A stretch of 41,724 bases of DNA from an uncultured Lutimaribacter sp. (GTDB lineage Bacteria; Pseudomonadota; Alphaproteobacteria; Rhodobacterales; Rhodobacteraceae): the NCBI GenBank assembly GCA_913061505.1, contig CAJXSO010000023.1:1-41724 (forward strand), given 5' to 3'. Made by a program: the position numbers and the translations under genes. Shown in pieces: positions 25,839 through 34,675 of this stretch. The notes beneath the pieces were generated by a model. That model did not search any database, was not told the origin of the DNA, and saw nothing but the letters and a program-made list of their open reading frames with translations. Within the stretch, counting starts at the first letter, position 1; each line of letters begins with the position of its first letter.

Positions 25839-25942
25839 GGGCGGTTGTCCTTTTGTCGGTTTCGGGCCTGATAACGGCCCGGCCACCATAAAACAACCGC
25901 CCGCCCTGCCTATTCTTGCCACGCTTTGGCAAAGTGCGGCAA

Positions 25943-26374
25943 TCAGCCCTGCTTTTTCAGCGCGTCGCGAATTTCCAGCAGCACATCCAGCTCGGTTGGC
26001 CCTTTGGGGGCTGCGGGCGCTGGGGCCTCTTCTTTGCGGGTTGCGCTGTCTTTCACGCGATTGACGGTTTTCACCAGCATAAAGACCACAAAGGCGATGA
26101 TCAGGAAATTGATCACTGCCATCAGGAAATTGCCAATGGCAAACACTGCCGCGCCGGCCTCTTTTGCGGCATCAAGCGATGCATAGCTGCCCCCATCTAG
26201 CGCATAGAACCAGCCCGAGAAATCGATGCCGCCGGTAAATAGCGCGATGATCGGGTTGATCAGATCAGCCACAAGCGAGCTGACAATCGCGGTGAAGGCC
26301 GCACCGATGATGATGCCAACCGCCATATCCATGACGTTCCCCTTGGCAATAAAGGCCTTAAACTCTTTTAACAT
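25943..26374 (-). CDS. mscL: Large-conductance mechanosensitive channel MscL
   Basis: A 143-residue channel subunit that opens under membrane tension and saves the cell from hypo-osmotic shock. The N-terminal [20 protein letters not shown] and the pore helix [20 protein letters not shown] are unmistakable, and the second membrane helix is at about 80-105 ([14 protein letters not shown]). The C-terminal bundle [14 protein letters not shown] is also conserved. GAGGATGGGAC precedes the ATG at 26374. It lies 104 bases after the CDF start on the same strand and probably has its own promoter in the 177-bp gap upstream. Confidence 0.96.
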   Translation of the reverse strand: MLKEFKAFIAKGNVMDMAVGIIIGAAFTAIVSSLVADLINPIIALFTGGIDFSGWFYALDGGSYASLDAAKEAGAAVFAIGNFLMAVINFLIIAFVVFMLVKTVNRVKDSATRKEEAPAPAAPKGPTELDVLLEIRDALKKQG

Positions 26375-26510
26375 TGTCCCATCCTCTGTTCACACGAAGG
26401 GGCGCACCCGCCCCCCGCGCACAGCATAGCGGCAAGGGTGCGGAACGGTTGGGTGAATTTAGGGGGAAAGATGATTAATTTTTGCCAGTTTGGCACAAGA
26501 GGCACATATG

Positions 26511-26533
26511 GCGCGGGCCATGCCAGCCCGCGC
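26511..26533 (-). terminator. Hairpin after the dgc/aminotransferase operon
   Basis: GCGCGGGC (26511-26518) and GCCCGCGC (26526-26533) form a perfect eight-pair stem just past the aminotransferase stop. No U tract follows. Between it and mscL there is also a small TGCCA-GTT-TGGCA dyad (26483-26495) of unknown meaning. Confidence 0.45.
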
Positions 26534-26551
26534 TTATGCCAAAGCCGCAGG

Positions 26552-27415
26552 TCAGATGGCGGTTTTCAGGCTTTCGTCTAGATAGATTTCGCGCAGCCGC
26601 TTTGCCACGGGGCCCGGGGTGCCGCTGCCCAATTGGGTGCCATCGATTTCGACCACCGGGAACACGAAGGTAGATGCCGAGGTGATAAATGCCTCGTCTG
26701 CCGCCTGGGCCTCGGCGATGGTAAAGGGGCGCTCTTCGACCTCCATCTGCGCTTCGCGGGCAAAGCGCAGCACAGCGGCGCGGGTGATGCCGTGCAAAAT
26801 ATCGTTAGACAGCTGGCGCGTGATGATTTTGCCGTCTTTCACGATATAGGCGTTGTTCGATGTGCCCTCGGTCACCATGCCGTCTTCTACCATCCAGGCA
26901 TCATCGCAGCCGGCTTTTTTGGCCATCATTTTACCCATCGAGGGGTAAAGCAGCTGCACCGTTTTAATATCGCGGCGGCCCCAGCGAATGTCGTCGATGG
27001 AAATAACCTTGATGCCCTTTTGTGCGGCAGGGCTATTGGCCAAACCGGGCTTGGACTGGGTAAACAAAACCAAGGTGGGCTTTACCACTGCCGGGTCGGG
27101 GAAGACGAAATCACGATCGCCCGCCGAGCCGCGGCTGACCTGCAGGTAAATCATGCCTTCGTCGATATCGTTCAGCCGCACCAATTCGCGGTGGATGTCG
27201 AGCAGCTGATCAAAGGCCTCGGGCTTTTCCATGCCCAGCTCGGTCAAAGACCGCTCTAGCCGCTTCAGATGGCCCTCGAAATCGATCAGCTTGCCGCCCA
27301 AAACGCTGGTCACTTCGTAGACGCCATCGGCCATCAGGAACGAACGGTCAAAGATCGAAACCGTTGCTTCGGTTTCGGGCAGGTATTGGCCGTTCACATA
27401 TACGGTGCGGGTCAT
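26552..27415 (-). CDS. D-amino-acid aminotransferase (class IV)
   Basis: A 287-residue PLP enzyme of fold type IV. Alignment by eye with Bacillus D-alanine aminotransferase places the Schiff-base lysine at 162 (YPSMGKMMAKKAG), with DIRWGRRDIKT before it and VTEGTSNNAYIV and GITRAAVL after it. GSGTPGPVAKRL near the C-terminus also matches that enzyme better than branched-chain transaminases. The usual reaction moves the amino group of D-alanine and other D-amino acids to 2-oxoglutarate, giving D-glutamate. It is the third gene of an operon with dgcN and dgcA, which consume D-glutamate. AAGGAGA precedes the ATG at 27415. Confidence 0.88.
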   Translation of the reverse strand: MTRTVYVNGQYLPETEATVSIFDRSFLMADGVYEVTSVLGGKLIDFEGHLKRLERSLTELGMEKPEAFDQLLDIHRELVRLNDIDEGMIYLQVSRGSAGDRDFVFPDPAVVKPTLVLFTQSKPGLANSPAAQKGIKVISIDDIRWGRRDIKTVQLLYPSMGKMMAKKAGCDDAWMVEDGMVTEGTSNNAYIVKDGKIITRQLSNDILHGITRAAVLRFAREAQMEVEERPFTIAEAQAADEAFITSASTFVFPVVEIDGTQLGSGTPGPVAKRLREIYLDESLKTAI

Positions 27416-27425
27416 TGCAATCTCC

Positions 27426-28391
27426 TTATCCCCAGAGGGTGGCCTTTGGGGGGTGCACCCCGGCGGCATCGAATACTAAAGCTTCCTCGCGGTCTTCTGC
27501 CAGAAGCAGCGGCCCGTCAAGATCTGTTACCAAGGCCCCTTGTGCCACCAGGGTTGCAGGGGCCATGGCAAGCGAGCTGCCAACCATGCAGCCTACCATA
27601 ATTTTATACCCCTGCTCTAAGGCGGCTTGGCGCAGGGCCAGTGCCTCGGTCAGGCCGCCGGTTTTATCAAGCTTGATGTTCACCACGTCATATTTGCCCG
27701 CCAAATGCGGCAGCGAGGCGCGATCATGCGCGGATTCGTCGGCGCACACGGGCACTGGCCGCTCAAGCCCCAGCAGCGCGTCATCATCAGCCGCGGGCAA
27801 GGGCTGTTCCACCAGCGCAACCCCCAGCCGCAGCAGATGCGGCGCCAGATCGGCATAGATTTCCGCGCTCCAGCCCTCGTTGGCATCGACGATAATGGTC
27901 GATTTCGGGGCGCCCGCGCGCACCGCCTCGAGGCGGGGCATGTCATCTGGCGTGCCCAGTTTGATTTTCAGCAGTGGCCGATGGGCGTGTTGGGCGGCCT
28001 GTGCCTGCATCTCGGCAGGGCTGGCCAGCGACAAGGTGTAGGCGGTTATTTCAGGCCCCGGTTCGGGCAGGCCGGCCAATTGCCACGCCCGCAGCCCGGC
28101 TTTTTTGCATTCCAGATCCCACAGCGCACAATCGACCGCATTGCGCGCAGCACCGGCTGGCAACAGATCAACCAGCGACTGGCGGTCAAACTGGCCGGGC
28201 AGGCCCGCGATTTGGGCGCTGACGCTCTCCAGCGTTTCGCCATAGCGCGCATAGGGCACGCATTCGCCCCAGCCTTGCAAGCCCCCATCGCTGATGCGCA
28301 CCGTCAGCACCTGTGCCTCGGTGCGGCTGCCGCGGCTGATGGTAAAGACCTGCGCCAAACGAAACACATCGCGCTGCACATCTATTTGCAT
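27426..28391 (-). CDS. dgcA: N-acetyl-D-glutamate racemase DgcA (enolase superfamily)
   Basis: A 321-residue enolase-superfamily protein of the dipeptide epimerase branch. Lys142 and Lys144 (LLKIKLG), the metal ligands Asp169 (IIVDANEGW), Glu195 (LVEQPL) and Asp218 (CADES), and the opposite-face lysine at 240 in VNIKLDKTGG make a complete racemase site. Beside a DUF1611 protein, this family has been described as DgcA, which converts N-acetyl-D-glutamate to N-acetyl-L-glutamate in a D-glutamate breakdown route of marine proteobacteria. An Ala-Glu dipeptide epimerase is the alternative, but the neighbour favours DgcA. AAAGGAAGC precedes the ATG at 28391. Confidence 0.85.
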   Translation of the reverse strand: MQIDVQRDVFRLAQVFTISRGSRTEAQVLTVRISDGGLQGWGECVPYARYGETLESVSAQIAGLPGQFDRQSLVDLLPAGAARNAVDCALWDLECKKAGLRAWQLAGLPEPGPEITAYTLSLASPAEMQAQAAQHAHRPLLKIKLGTPDDMPRLEAVRAGAPKSTIIVDANEGWSAEIYADLAPHLLRLGVALVEQPLPAADDDALLGLERPVPVCADESAHDRASLPHLAGKYDVVNIKLDKTGGLTEALALRQAALEQGYKIMVGCMVGSSLAMAPATLVAQGALVTDLDGPLLLAEDREEALVFDAAGVHPPKATLWG

Positions 28392-28414
28392 GGCCCGCTT
28401 CCTTTTGTTTGATC

Positions 28415-28437
28415 GGCGGCCCCAAACCGGGGCCGCC
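28415..28437. other. Hairpin between dgcN and dgcA
   Basis: GGCGGCCCC (28415-28423) pairs with GGGGCCGCC (28429-28437). No U tract follows on the minus strand. It is probably an mRNA-stability or partial-termination element within the operon. Confidence 0.4.
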
Positions 28438-28452
28438 CTGCTGCAAGATCTG

Positions 28453-29454
28453 TCAAAGAGCGGCCAGCGCGTCTACCAATTTATCCGCGCCAAAGCGGAA
28501 CGGGTCTGTGGCGGGCAGGCCCAAGCGCGCCTCGACATCGGCCAGATAGGCGCGCGCCTCGGCCTCGGGCATGTGCTGGGTGTTGATCGAGAACCCGATC
28601 ACCTGGCAGGCGGGGTTGGCCACCTGCGCCAGGCGCAGCGCCACGTCGCGCACATCTTCGAGGCTGGGCAATGTATAGCCGGGCAAGCCACGCATATGGG
28701 CACGGGTTGGTTCGTGGCACACCACCAAGGCATCTGGCTGGCCGCCATGCACCAAGGCCATGGTGACACCGGAATATGATACGTGGAACAAGCTGCCCTG
28801 CCCCTCGATCATATCCCAATGGTCGGGGTCATTATCCGGGGTCAGCCATTCGATAGAGCCGGCCATGAAATCGGCAATCACCGCATCCAAGGGCACGCCG
28901 TCGCCGGTGATCAAAATGCCGGTCTGGCCGGTGGCCCGGAACGACGATTTCAGCCCGCGTGCCTTCATATCGCGGTCCATGCACAGCGCGGTATACATCT
29001 TGCCCACCGAACAATCGGTGCCCACGGCCAAGCAGCGCTTGCCGCTGCGCTTGACGCCATTGGCGATGGGATATTGCACCGAGGGCACGCGGACATCGTG
29101 CAATTGGCGCCCGCATGCCTGGGCCACGGCCACCAAATCGGGCTCGTCGCGCAGCAGGTTGTGCAGGCCCGAGGCCAGATCAAACCCCTCTTCCAGCGCG
29201 GCAACCAGCACCTTTTTCCAGGCTTGGCTGATCACACCGCCGCGGTTGGCCACGCCAATAACCAAGGTTTTCGCGCCGGCGGCCCGGGCTTCGGCCAGGC
29301 TCATATCGGTCAGCCCCATATCGGCCTTGCACCCTTCCATGCGGTATTGGCCAACGGCGTTATCTGGGCGCCAATCCTTGATGCCTTGGGCCACTTTTGC
29401 GGCCAATTGATCGGGCGCGTCGCCCAAAAACAGAAGATAGGGTGTTTGAATCAT
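28453..29454 (-). CDS. dgcN: D-glutamate N-acetyltransferase DgcN (DUF1611)
   Basis: A 333-residue DUF1611 family protein. The P-loop-like motif GTDCSVGKMYT is at 145-155, and the N-terminal Rossmann-like half contains TLVIGVANRGG. DgcN is described as the acetyl-CoA-dependent enzyme that acetylates D-glutamate before racemisation by DgcA. The adjacent dgcA and D-amino-acid aminotransferase support that assignment. Older annotation treats DUF1611 proteins as NAD-dependent epimerase-like or as uncharacterised. GAAAGGTTCC lies upstream of the ATG at 29454. It is the first gene of a three-gene operon and is divergent from mcl1 across 276 bp. No regulator gene is adjacent. Confidence 0.85.
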   Translation of the reverse strand: MIQTPYLLFLGDAPDQLAAKVAQGIKDWRPDNAVGQYRMEGCKADMGLTDMSLAEARAAGAKTLVIGVANRGGVISQAWKKVLVAALEEGFDLASGLHNLLRDEPDLVAVAQACGRQLHDVRVPSVQYPIANGVKRSGKRCLAVGTDCSVGKMYTALCMDRDMKARGLKSSFRATGQTGILITGDGVPLDAVIADFMAGSIEWLTPDNDPDHWDMIEGQGSLFHVSYSGVTMALVHGGQPDALVVCHEPTRAHMRGLPGYTLPSLEDVRDVALRLAQVANPACQVIGFSINTQHMPEAEARAYLADVEARLGLPATDPFRFGADKLVDALAAL

Positions 29455-29669
29455 GGCGGAACCTTTCGGGCAAACTGTTGCGGCAGTGTCTAAGATTTGG
29501 TTTGGGAAAAGTTTCGTTTCTCAGCGCATTACAGTGTAGATGTGAAAGAATATTCGGAATTTGCACAAAATCGTCGAATGTTTTTGCATTTTTGCCAAGT
29601 GCCTGCGAATTAATCACGCTGCATTGCGGCGTGCCTTTCTGCGAGTGCAAAACCTTCTTGCGTCTAACT

Positions 29670-29697
29670 GCGCAATTTCATAACCCTTGGCGCAATT
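29670..29697. promoter_or_regulatory. Direct repeat in mcl1 upstream region
   Basis: GCGCAATT occurs at 29670-29677 and again at 29690-29697, exactly 20 bp apart, 34-61 bases before the mcl1 start. The phasing is typical of tandem activator sites. Further upstream, TTTGCATT and TTTGCCAA abut at 29583-29598, loosely like the TTTGCAAA half-sites reported for PccR/ScfR-type regulators. Both readings are tentative. The rest of the 276-bp gap shows nothing clear. Confidence 0.35.
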
Positions 29698-29730
29698 CGG
29701 ATGAAACATCATTACGCAAGGAGCTGCCCC

Positions 29731-30687
29731 ATGTCCTTCCGCACGCAACCCGCCCCTGTGGCCCGCCCCAACCGCTGCCAGCTGTTTGGCCCCGGCTCGC
29801 GCCCTGCAATTTTCGAAAAAATGGCCGGCAGCGCCGCAGATGTGATCAACATCGACCTCGAAGATTCCGTGGCGCCCAGCGATAAAGACAGCGCGCGCCA
29901 AAACGTTATTCAGGCGATTGGTGATGTGGACTGGGGCAACAAAACCCTAAGCGTGCGCATCAATGGGCTGGATACGCCCTATTGGTATCGCGACGTTGTA
30001 GACCTGCTGGAAAACGCCAGCGAGCGGTTAGACCAGATCATGATTCCCAAGGTGGGCAATGCCGCCGATATTTACGCGGTCGATGCTTTGGTCAGCGCGA
30101 TCGAGGCCGCCAAGGGCCGCAAAAAGCGCATCGCCTTCGAGGTGATCATCGAAAGCGCCGCGGGTATCGCCCATGTCGAAGAAATTGCCGCAGCCAGCCC
30201 CCGCCTGCAGGCCATGAGCCTGGGCGCAGCAGATTTTGCCGCCTCGATGGGCATGGCCACCACCGGCATCGGTGGCACGCAAGAGGGCTATTATATGCTG
30301 CGCGAAGGCCAGAAATATTGGTCTGACCCGTGGCATTGGGCCCAGACCGCCATTGTTGCGGCCTGCCGCACCCATGGGGTGCTGCCGGTTGATGGGCCTT
30401 TTGGCGATTTTTCCGATGACGAGGGGTTCCGCGCCCAAGCGCTGCGCTCGGCCACGCTGGGCATGGTGGGCAAATGGGCCATTCACCCCAAACAGGTGGC
30501 CCTGGCCAACGAGGTATTCACCCCCTCCGAGGCGGCTGTGCAAGAGGCGCGCGAAATTCTGGCGGCCATGGAAGAGGCCAAAGCCAAAGGCGAGGGTGCC
30601 ACTGTCTATAAAGGCCGGCTGGTTGATATCGCATCGATCAAACAGGCCGAGGTGATCGTGCGCCAGTGGGATATGATCAACGCCTAA
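29731..30687 (+). CDS. mcl1: L-malyl-CoA/beta-methylmalyl-CoA lyase
   Basis: A 318-residue lyase of the CitE-like family. It matches Rhodobacter Mcl1 closely along its whole length, including PNRCQLFGPGSRPA, LEDSVAP (43-49), SVRINGLDTP, FEVIIESAAGIAHVEEI and MSLGAADFAASMGM. It cleaves beta-methylmalyl-CoA to propionyl-CoA and glyoxylate and forms or cleaves malyl-CoA from acetyl-CoA and glyoxylate. This is a core step of the ethylmalonyl-CoA pathway for growth on acetate-yielding substrates, and it would use acetyl-CoA from the catabolic cluster in this window. AAGGAG precedes the ATG at 29731, so the longer frame from 29701 is not used. Confidence 0.96.
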   Translation: MSFRTQPAPVARPNRCQLFGPGSRPAIFEKMAGSAADVINIDLEDSVAPSDKDSARQNVIQAIGDVDWGNKTLSVRINGLDTPYWYRDVVDLLENASERLDQIMIPKVGNAADIYAVDALVSAIEAAKGRKKRIAFEVIIESAAGIAHVEEIAAASPRLQAMSLGAADFAASMGMATTGIGGTQEGYYMLREGQKYWSDPWHWAQTAIVAACRTHGVLPVDGPFGDFSDDEGFRAQALRSATLGMVGKWAIHPKQVALANEVFTPSEAAVQEAREILAAMEEAKAKGEGATVYKGRLVDIASIKQAEVIVRQWDMINA

Positions 30688-30711
30688 ACGCTGCACTTTC
30701 AATGGTTTGAA

Positions 30712-30745
30712 AAACAGGCGCGCCCCATCACGGGCGCGCCTGTTT
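30712..30745. terminator. Bidirectional terminator between mcl1 and lytic transglycosylase
   Basis: AAACAGGCGCGCCC (30712-30725) and GGGCGCGCCTGTTT (30732-30745) are perfect 14-base complements around CATCAC. A stems, read as T on the other strand, flank both sides. It serves the two convergent genes. Confidence 0.88.
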
Positions 30746-30758
30746 GCTATTTGGCCCT

Positions 30759-32711
30759 CTATTTAGCCTGCATTGTTTGGCCCACCAGTTCCTGGCTAAA
30801 GGGCACAGGGTGGGGCGCACGCCCCATGCGGGCGCGGTAGATCGGCAGGCTTTCAGACACCCGCATTACGTAGTTGCGGGTTTCGTTAAACGGCAGATGT
30901 TCGATCCAGTCCACGATATCTAGCTGCCCTTGGCGCGGGTCACCTAATTCTTCGATCCAACGCTCGGGGCGGCTGGGCCCGGCGTTATAGGCGGCGGCCA
31001 TCATCACCACATTGCCACCAAAACGTTCGGCCAAATGCGCCAGATAGGCGGTGCCCAGCCGGGCATTATAGGCGGGATCGGCCAGCACTTGGCGCGGGTC
31101 ATGGTTCAGGCCCAGCTTTTTGGCCATTTCAGCGGCGGTGGCGGGCATCAGCTGCATCAGCCCCTGCGCGCCGGCGCCGCTGACAACGGCGGGGTCAAAT
31201 TCGCTTTCGCGCCGGGCAATCGCCAGCGCCAGTTCGGTGGGCACCGGCATTGCCATCTCTTGCAAGGGGTGCAGCGCGTAATAGGGCCCCGGCAAGGTGA
31301 TGCCGCGGCCTGCTGCCTCTTTGCCGATCATCACGGCCAAATGCGGGGCAGACAGATCTTGCGCCATTTGCCCCAGCTGCCCCAGCCCGATTTCATCCAG
31401 CCCTTCGGCCAGATGGATAAAGAACTGTTCGGCAAGCGAGGTTTGCCCGGCGTTCAGCGCCAAAATAGCGGCCTGGAACACCCGGCTTTGGGTGAATGGG
31501 GCCTGGCGCCAATCAGGATAGCGCTGATCGCCGCGCAAGGCCGGGTCGGGGGGGATACCCCCCCGCTCGGCGGCCAGCAGCCCGTAAAAGCTGGTTTGGT
31601 ATTGCCCGCCTTCGGCATAGGCAATGCGCGCCGCGCCCGGATCGCCCAATGCCTCTTGTGCGCGGCCAATCCAATAGCCTGCGCGCCCCAGTGAAATTGG
31701 CGTAGACACAGCGCTGCGCAAGCGCTGGAAATGATCGCGCGCCAATGCCGCATCGCCCAGGTAACGCAGCGCGATATAGCCCGACAGCCATTCCAATTCG
31801 GCATAGGCGCTGCCCGGCGGCAAGTGATGGCTGCTGGCGGCCATATAGGCCTGGGCTGCGCGCCCATCACGCATCAGGCTGCGGGCCAAATAGGTGCGCC
31901 ACCCCGCCCAACGCGCGGGTTGGCCCAGATCAGCGGCGCTGGCACTGCGTTCCAGCAGCAATTGCAACGCATCATCGGTGCGCCCCTTTCGAATGCGCCA
32001 GTGAAAGCGGTCATAGGCCAGCCCTGGGTCGCTGGCCAAGGCGGCAGGCACCGCGGCGATCAGGGGATCGACGCCATCACGCTCGGCGCGCAGGGCGATG
32101 CGGGCGCGCGCCAAGGCCTGCCAGCCAGCGGGCAATAGCGGCACCATGCGCTGGGCCTCGGCCCCGTCACCGCGCCACAACAAGGCGTCGGTGCGGGCAA
32201 TGTGATGCGGCGCCAGTTCGGTGGGAAAGGCGGCAATAAACGCTTGGAATTCCGCCTCATCCAGCGCCAGCTCTGGCCATAGGCGGGCCAGCATCGTGGC
32301 GGCCGCTGTTTTTTGGCCATTGGCCACCAAGGCGCGGGCATAGGCCAGAGCGCCTGGCCCGGTTTGCGGCGGCTCACTGGCAAAAAACGCCAGCACATCG
32401 GCCGTGCTGGCCTGATCTGCCTGCGCCTCGGTGCGTTTGCGCAGCAGCGCCAGGCCGGGCCAATCGGGGTTGCGCGCCAAAAAGGCCAGCGCCTCGGGCA
32501 GGGTGCCAATGCCTGTGCGTAGGCGATGCCATTCCACCAGATCGGGTGCAGGCGCCCCCGCGCGCGCCGCTAACACGCGTGCATTATCCCAATTGCCTGC
32601 GCGCGCAGCGTCTAGGGCGCTGGCCAGGGGTTTGGGCCCGGTTTGCGCCATCACGGCGAAGGGCAGGCAAAGGGCCATACACAGCCCCAGAATGCGCAAC
32701 ATGGCTTGCAT
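30759..32711 (-). CDS. Soluble-type lytic murein transglycosylase
   Basis: A periplasmic protein of about 650 residues that cuts peptidoglycan between MurNAc and GlcNAc with anhydro-product formation. A signal peptide ([16 protein letters not shown]) begins it. A long alpha-helical, TPR-like superhelix follows, as in Slt70, with the SLT domain at the C-terminus. There [10 protein letters not shown] gives the catalytic Glu502 and [12 protein letters not shown] and AAYNAGPSR complete the motif set. The start is uncertain between ATG codons at 32711 and 32702; both keep the signal peptide. It is divergent from dapA across about 150 bp. Confidence 0.93.
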   Translation of the reverse strand: MQAMLRILGLCMALCLPFAVMAQTGPKPLASALDAARAGNWDNARVLAARAGAPAPDLVEWHRLRTGIGTLPEALAFLARNPDWPGLALLRKRTEAQADQASTADVLAFFASEPPQTGPGALAYARALVANGQKTAAATMLARLWPELALDEAEFQAFIAAFPTELAPHHIARTDALLWRGDGAEAQRMVPLLPAGWQALARARIALRAERDGVDPLIAAVPAALASDPGLAYDRFHWRIRKGRTDDALQLLLERSASAADLGQPARWAGWRTYLARSLMRDGRAAQAYMAASSHHLPPGSAYAELEWLSGYIALRYLGDAALARDHFQRLRSAVSTPISLGRAGYWIGRAQEALGDPGAARIAYAEGGQYQTSFYGLLAAERGGIPPDPALRGDQRYPDWRQAPFTQSRVFQAAILALNAGQTSLAEQFFIHLAEGLDEIGLGQLGQMAQDLSAPHLAVMIGKEAAGRGITLPGPYYALHPLQEMAMPVPTELALAIARRESEFDPAVVSGAGAQGLMQLMPATAAEMAKKLGLNHDPRQVLADPAYNARLGTAYLAHLAERFGGNVVMMAAAYNAGPSRPERWIEELGDPRQGQLDIVDWIEHLPFNETRNYVMRVSESLPIYRARMGRAPHPVPFSQELVGQTMQAK

Positions 32712-32858
32712 TTTCCACTGAGATTACCGATAGAACGGCGCCAGCCTATCTGGCCCGCTGCCGCGCTGCAATTCACGAACTTGGCAGATCAATTGGTGGC
32801 GGCTAGGTTTCGGCAAGAATCGCAGGGGCAAGCGGCCCATTTGAAAAAGGAGCGTCAC

Positions 32859-33734
32859 ATGTTCAAGGGAAGCCTTCCCGCCTTGGTCACGCCGTTTAAA
32901 AACGGCGAAGTGGACTATGAGACGCTGAAAAAGCTGGTCGAGTGGCATATCGGCGAGGGTAGCCATGGCTTTGTGCCTGTGGGCACCACCGGCGAAAGCC
33001 CCACGCTAACCCATGACGAGCATGAGCGCGTGATCGAAGTGGTGGTCGAGGCGGTGGCGGGCCGTGTGCCGGTGATCGCTGGTGCGGGCAGCAACAACAC
33101 GCTGGAAGGCATTCGCCTGATCCAGCACGCAGAACGCGTGGGCGCAGATGCGGCATTGGTGGTGACGCCCTATTACAACAAACCCACCCAGCGCGGGCTG
33201 GTGGCGCATTTCACCGCCCTGCACGATTGCTGCACCCTGCCGATCGTTATTTATAACATCCCCGGCCGTTCGGTGGTGGATATGCTGCCCGACACCATGG
33301 GCGAGCTGGCCAAGCTGCCCCGTATCGTTGGGGTGAAAGACGCAACCGGCGATCTAAGCCGCGTGCCGAAACAGCGCATCACCTGTGGCAAAGATTTCAT
33401 CCAGCTGTCGGGCGAGGATGCCACGGCGCTGGGCTTTAACGCCCATGGCGGGGTGGGGTGTATTTCGGTAACAGCCAATGTGGCGCCGCGCCTGTGCGCC
33501 GAATTCCAAGAGGCGACGCTGAAAGGCGATTATGCCAAGGCGCTAGAGATCCAAGATCGCCTGATGCCCCTGCACGAGGCCATTTTCGCCGAGCCGGGCG
33601 TGGCTGGTGCCAAATATGGCATGTGGCGCCTGGGCCTGTGCAGCGACGAGGTGCGCCTGCCCCTGACCAGCCTCACTGATGCCACCAAACAGCGCATGGA
33701 CGCCGCCATGCGCCACGCTGGGCTGATCGATTAA
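32859..33734 (+). CDS. dapA: 4-hydroxy-tetrahydrodipicolinate synthase
   Basis: A 291-residue Schiff-base aldolase that condenses pyruvate with aspartate semialdehyde in lysine and diaminopimelate synthesis. Thr43-Thr44 (VGTTGESPT), Tyr132 (IYNIPGRS) and the Schiff-base Lys160 (VGVKDATGD) form the full active site. Length is standard. AAGGAG lies before the ATG at 32859. Downstream, its original terminator appears to have been split by the DUF3800 insert: the hairpin remains at 33761-33777 but without its T tract. The T tract is found with a second copy nearly 1 kb away. Confidence 0.96.
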   Translation: MFKGSLPALVTPFKNGEVDYETLKKLVEWHIGEGSHGFVPVGTTGESPTLTHDEHERVIEVVVEAVAGRVPVIAGAGSNNTLEGIRLIQHAERVGADAALVVTPYYNKPTQRGLVAHFTALHDCCTLPIVIYNIPGRSVVDMLPDTMGELAKLPRIVGVKDATGDLSRVPKQRITCGKDFIQLSGEDATALGFNAHGGVGCISVTANVAPRLCAEFQEATLKGDYAKALEIQDRLMPLHEAIFAEPGVAGAKYGMWRLGLCSDEVRLPLTSLTDATKQRMDAAMRHAGLID

Positions 33735-33744
33735 GCAGCCCAAC

Positions 33745-33767
33745 AGTGGCCAAACAAAAACGCCCCC
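33745..33767. repeat. Direct repeat, left copy
   Basis: These 23 bases are identical to 34711-34733. They begin with AGTGGCCAAAC and end with the left arm CGCCCCC of a hairpin. The right arm GGGGGCG follows at 33771-33777 after a three-base loop, but the next bases are ATCGG rather than a T tract. Confidence 0.85.
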
Positions 33768-33886
33768 ACCGGGGGCGATCGGCTGCGGGGTGCACCCAGT
33801 TTACCAAAGTGCAAAACATTTTATGCATTTTTGTCACTGAAATCTTGATTTTTTGGCGCCTTTCCTCCATCTTTCTACCAAAGGTT

Positions 33887-33937
33887 CCCCCCCAACGAAA
33901 AGAACCCAAGGGGTTCTCCGCAAGGTAGTTGGGGGGG
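33887..33937 (-). terminator. Nested hairpins after the DUF3800 gene
   Basis: An outer pair, CCCCCCCAAC (33887-33896) with GTTGGGGGGG (33928-33937), encloses an inner pair, AGAACCC (33901-33907) with GGGTTCT (33911-33917). On the minus strand the inner hairpin is followed by TTTTC, so it can act as the terminator of the DUF3800 gene, whose stop is at 33944. The outer arms are unusual for a simple terminator. Confidence 0.55.
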
Positions 33938-33943
33938 TCATTT

Positions 33944-34675
33944 TCAGTAAAAATACGTCGATCCCGATTGGAAGATGTCAAACTCGCTGCGGATCTGCGC
34001 GGCGATTTGGCGATGTGCCTTTGCATCGCCCGATTCCCATTTTCGAAAGATCGCCCAGTTACAGTAATCGGCGATTTGCAGCCCGTAATGGGCACGCGAG
34101 GCATGGTGCATCAGCCTGTAGGGCGTATCCTTTGGCAATATGCGGGCCAGCTCGGTTTTTATGCCTTTCTCAATCGCGGCACGCTTTTTTAAAAGCGGCA
34201 GCGTGTCTGTGATAACCACCACCTCGCCTGCGCGATGGAGTGGTATTTTTAGTGCATATTGCAAAAGATACCCCAATACCCTTGGGTAAAACTTTTCCGC
34301 CACCTGCAAAGAAGGGTGCGTTTTTCGTTTTTCAACAATCACGGCATCGACACAGTTTTTGGGCAGGTGTTCACCGAGGAGTGTAAAGATTTTTTCCCGC
34401 ACATACCGGTTGTCATCTGCACAGTGAAAATACTCGGTATCGATGCGGGGGGTGATGCGGTATTCGATCAGGTCGTATTTGTAATGATCTAACAGCTGAT
34501 GCAGGGTGAACGGCCGGTATAGGCTGACGGCGCTGACTGTAAAAAACCGCGTGCCTTTTGCTGAGAAATCAAAATTGCCACCCTCATCAAGAAAAATATA
34601 CAAACTGGGCTTTTCAGCAGCGGGTGGGATGTGGGGCGGCAAACGACACCTAGAATTACACACAACAAAATACAA
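33944..34675 (-). CDS. DUF3800 domain protein
   Basis: A protein of up to 243 residues with the DUF3800 pattern: an N-terminal YIFLDEGGNFDF (Asp30-Glu31), a central VVVITDT (Asp157) and a C-terminal GLQIADYCNWAIFRKWE (Asp203, Glu214). The acidic residues on strand ends suggest an RNase H-like fold, so nuclease activity is possible; the family has no settled function that I know of. The usual E-S-G reads E-G-G here. No ATG lies near the front. The frame opens with TTG at 34675, and a TTG at 34642 behind AGGTG is a likelier start. Composition and flanking repeats suggest acquisition from elsewhere. Confidence 0.75.
   Translation of the reverse strand: MYFVVCNSRCRLPPHIPPAAEKPSLYIFLDEGGNFDFSAKGTRFFTVSAVSLYRPFTLHQLLDHYKYDLIEYRITPRIDTEYFHCADDNRYVREKIFTLLGEHLPKNCVDAVIVEKRKTHPSLQVAEKFYPRVLGYLLQYALKIPLHRAGEVVVITDTLPLLKKRAAIEKGIKTELARILPKDTPYRLMHHASRAHYGLQIADYCNWAIFRKWESGDAKAHRQIAAQIRSEFDIFQSGSTYFY

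Noticed and set aside
26483-26495. TGCCA-N3-TGGCA dyad upstream of mscL as an operator
   Set aside because: It is short, isolated, and no matching regulator or second copy supports it.
33761-33777. Left hairpin as a working terminator of dapA
   Set aside because: The stem is present, but ATCGG follows instead of a T tract on the plus strand. On the minus strand it could still stop transcription, since T5 follows there.
33788-33797. GGGTGCACCC palindrome near the left edge of the insert
   Set aside because: A ten-base palindrome could arise by chance, and no partner is found at the right edge.
33853-34212. Plus-strand frames within the DUF3800 insert
   Set aside because: They overlap the 3' half of the DUF3800 gene on the other strand, have no motif, and begin in the hairpin region.
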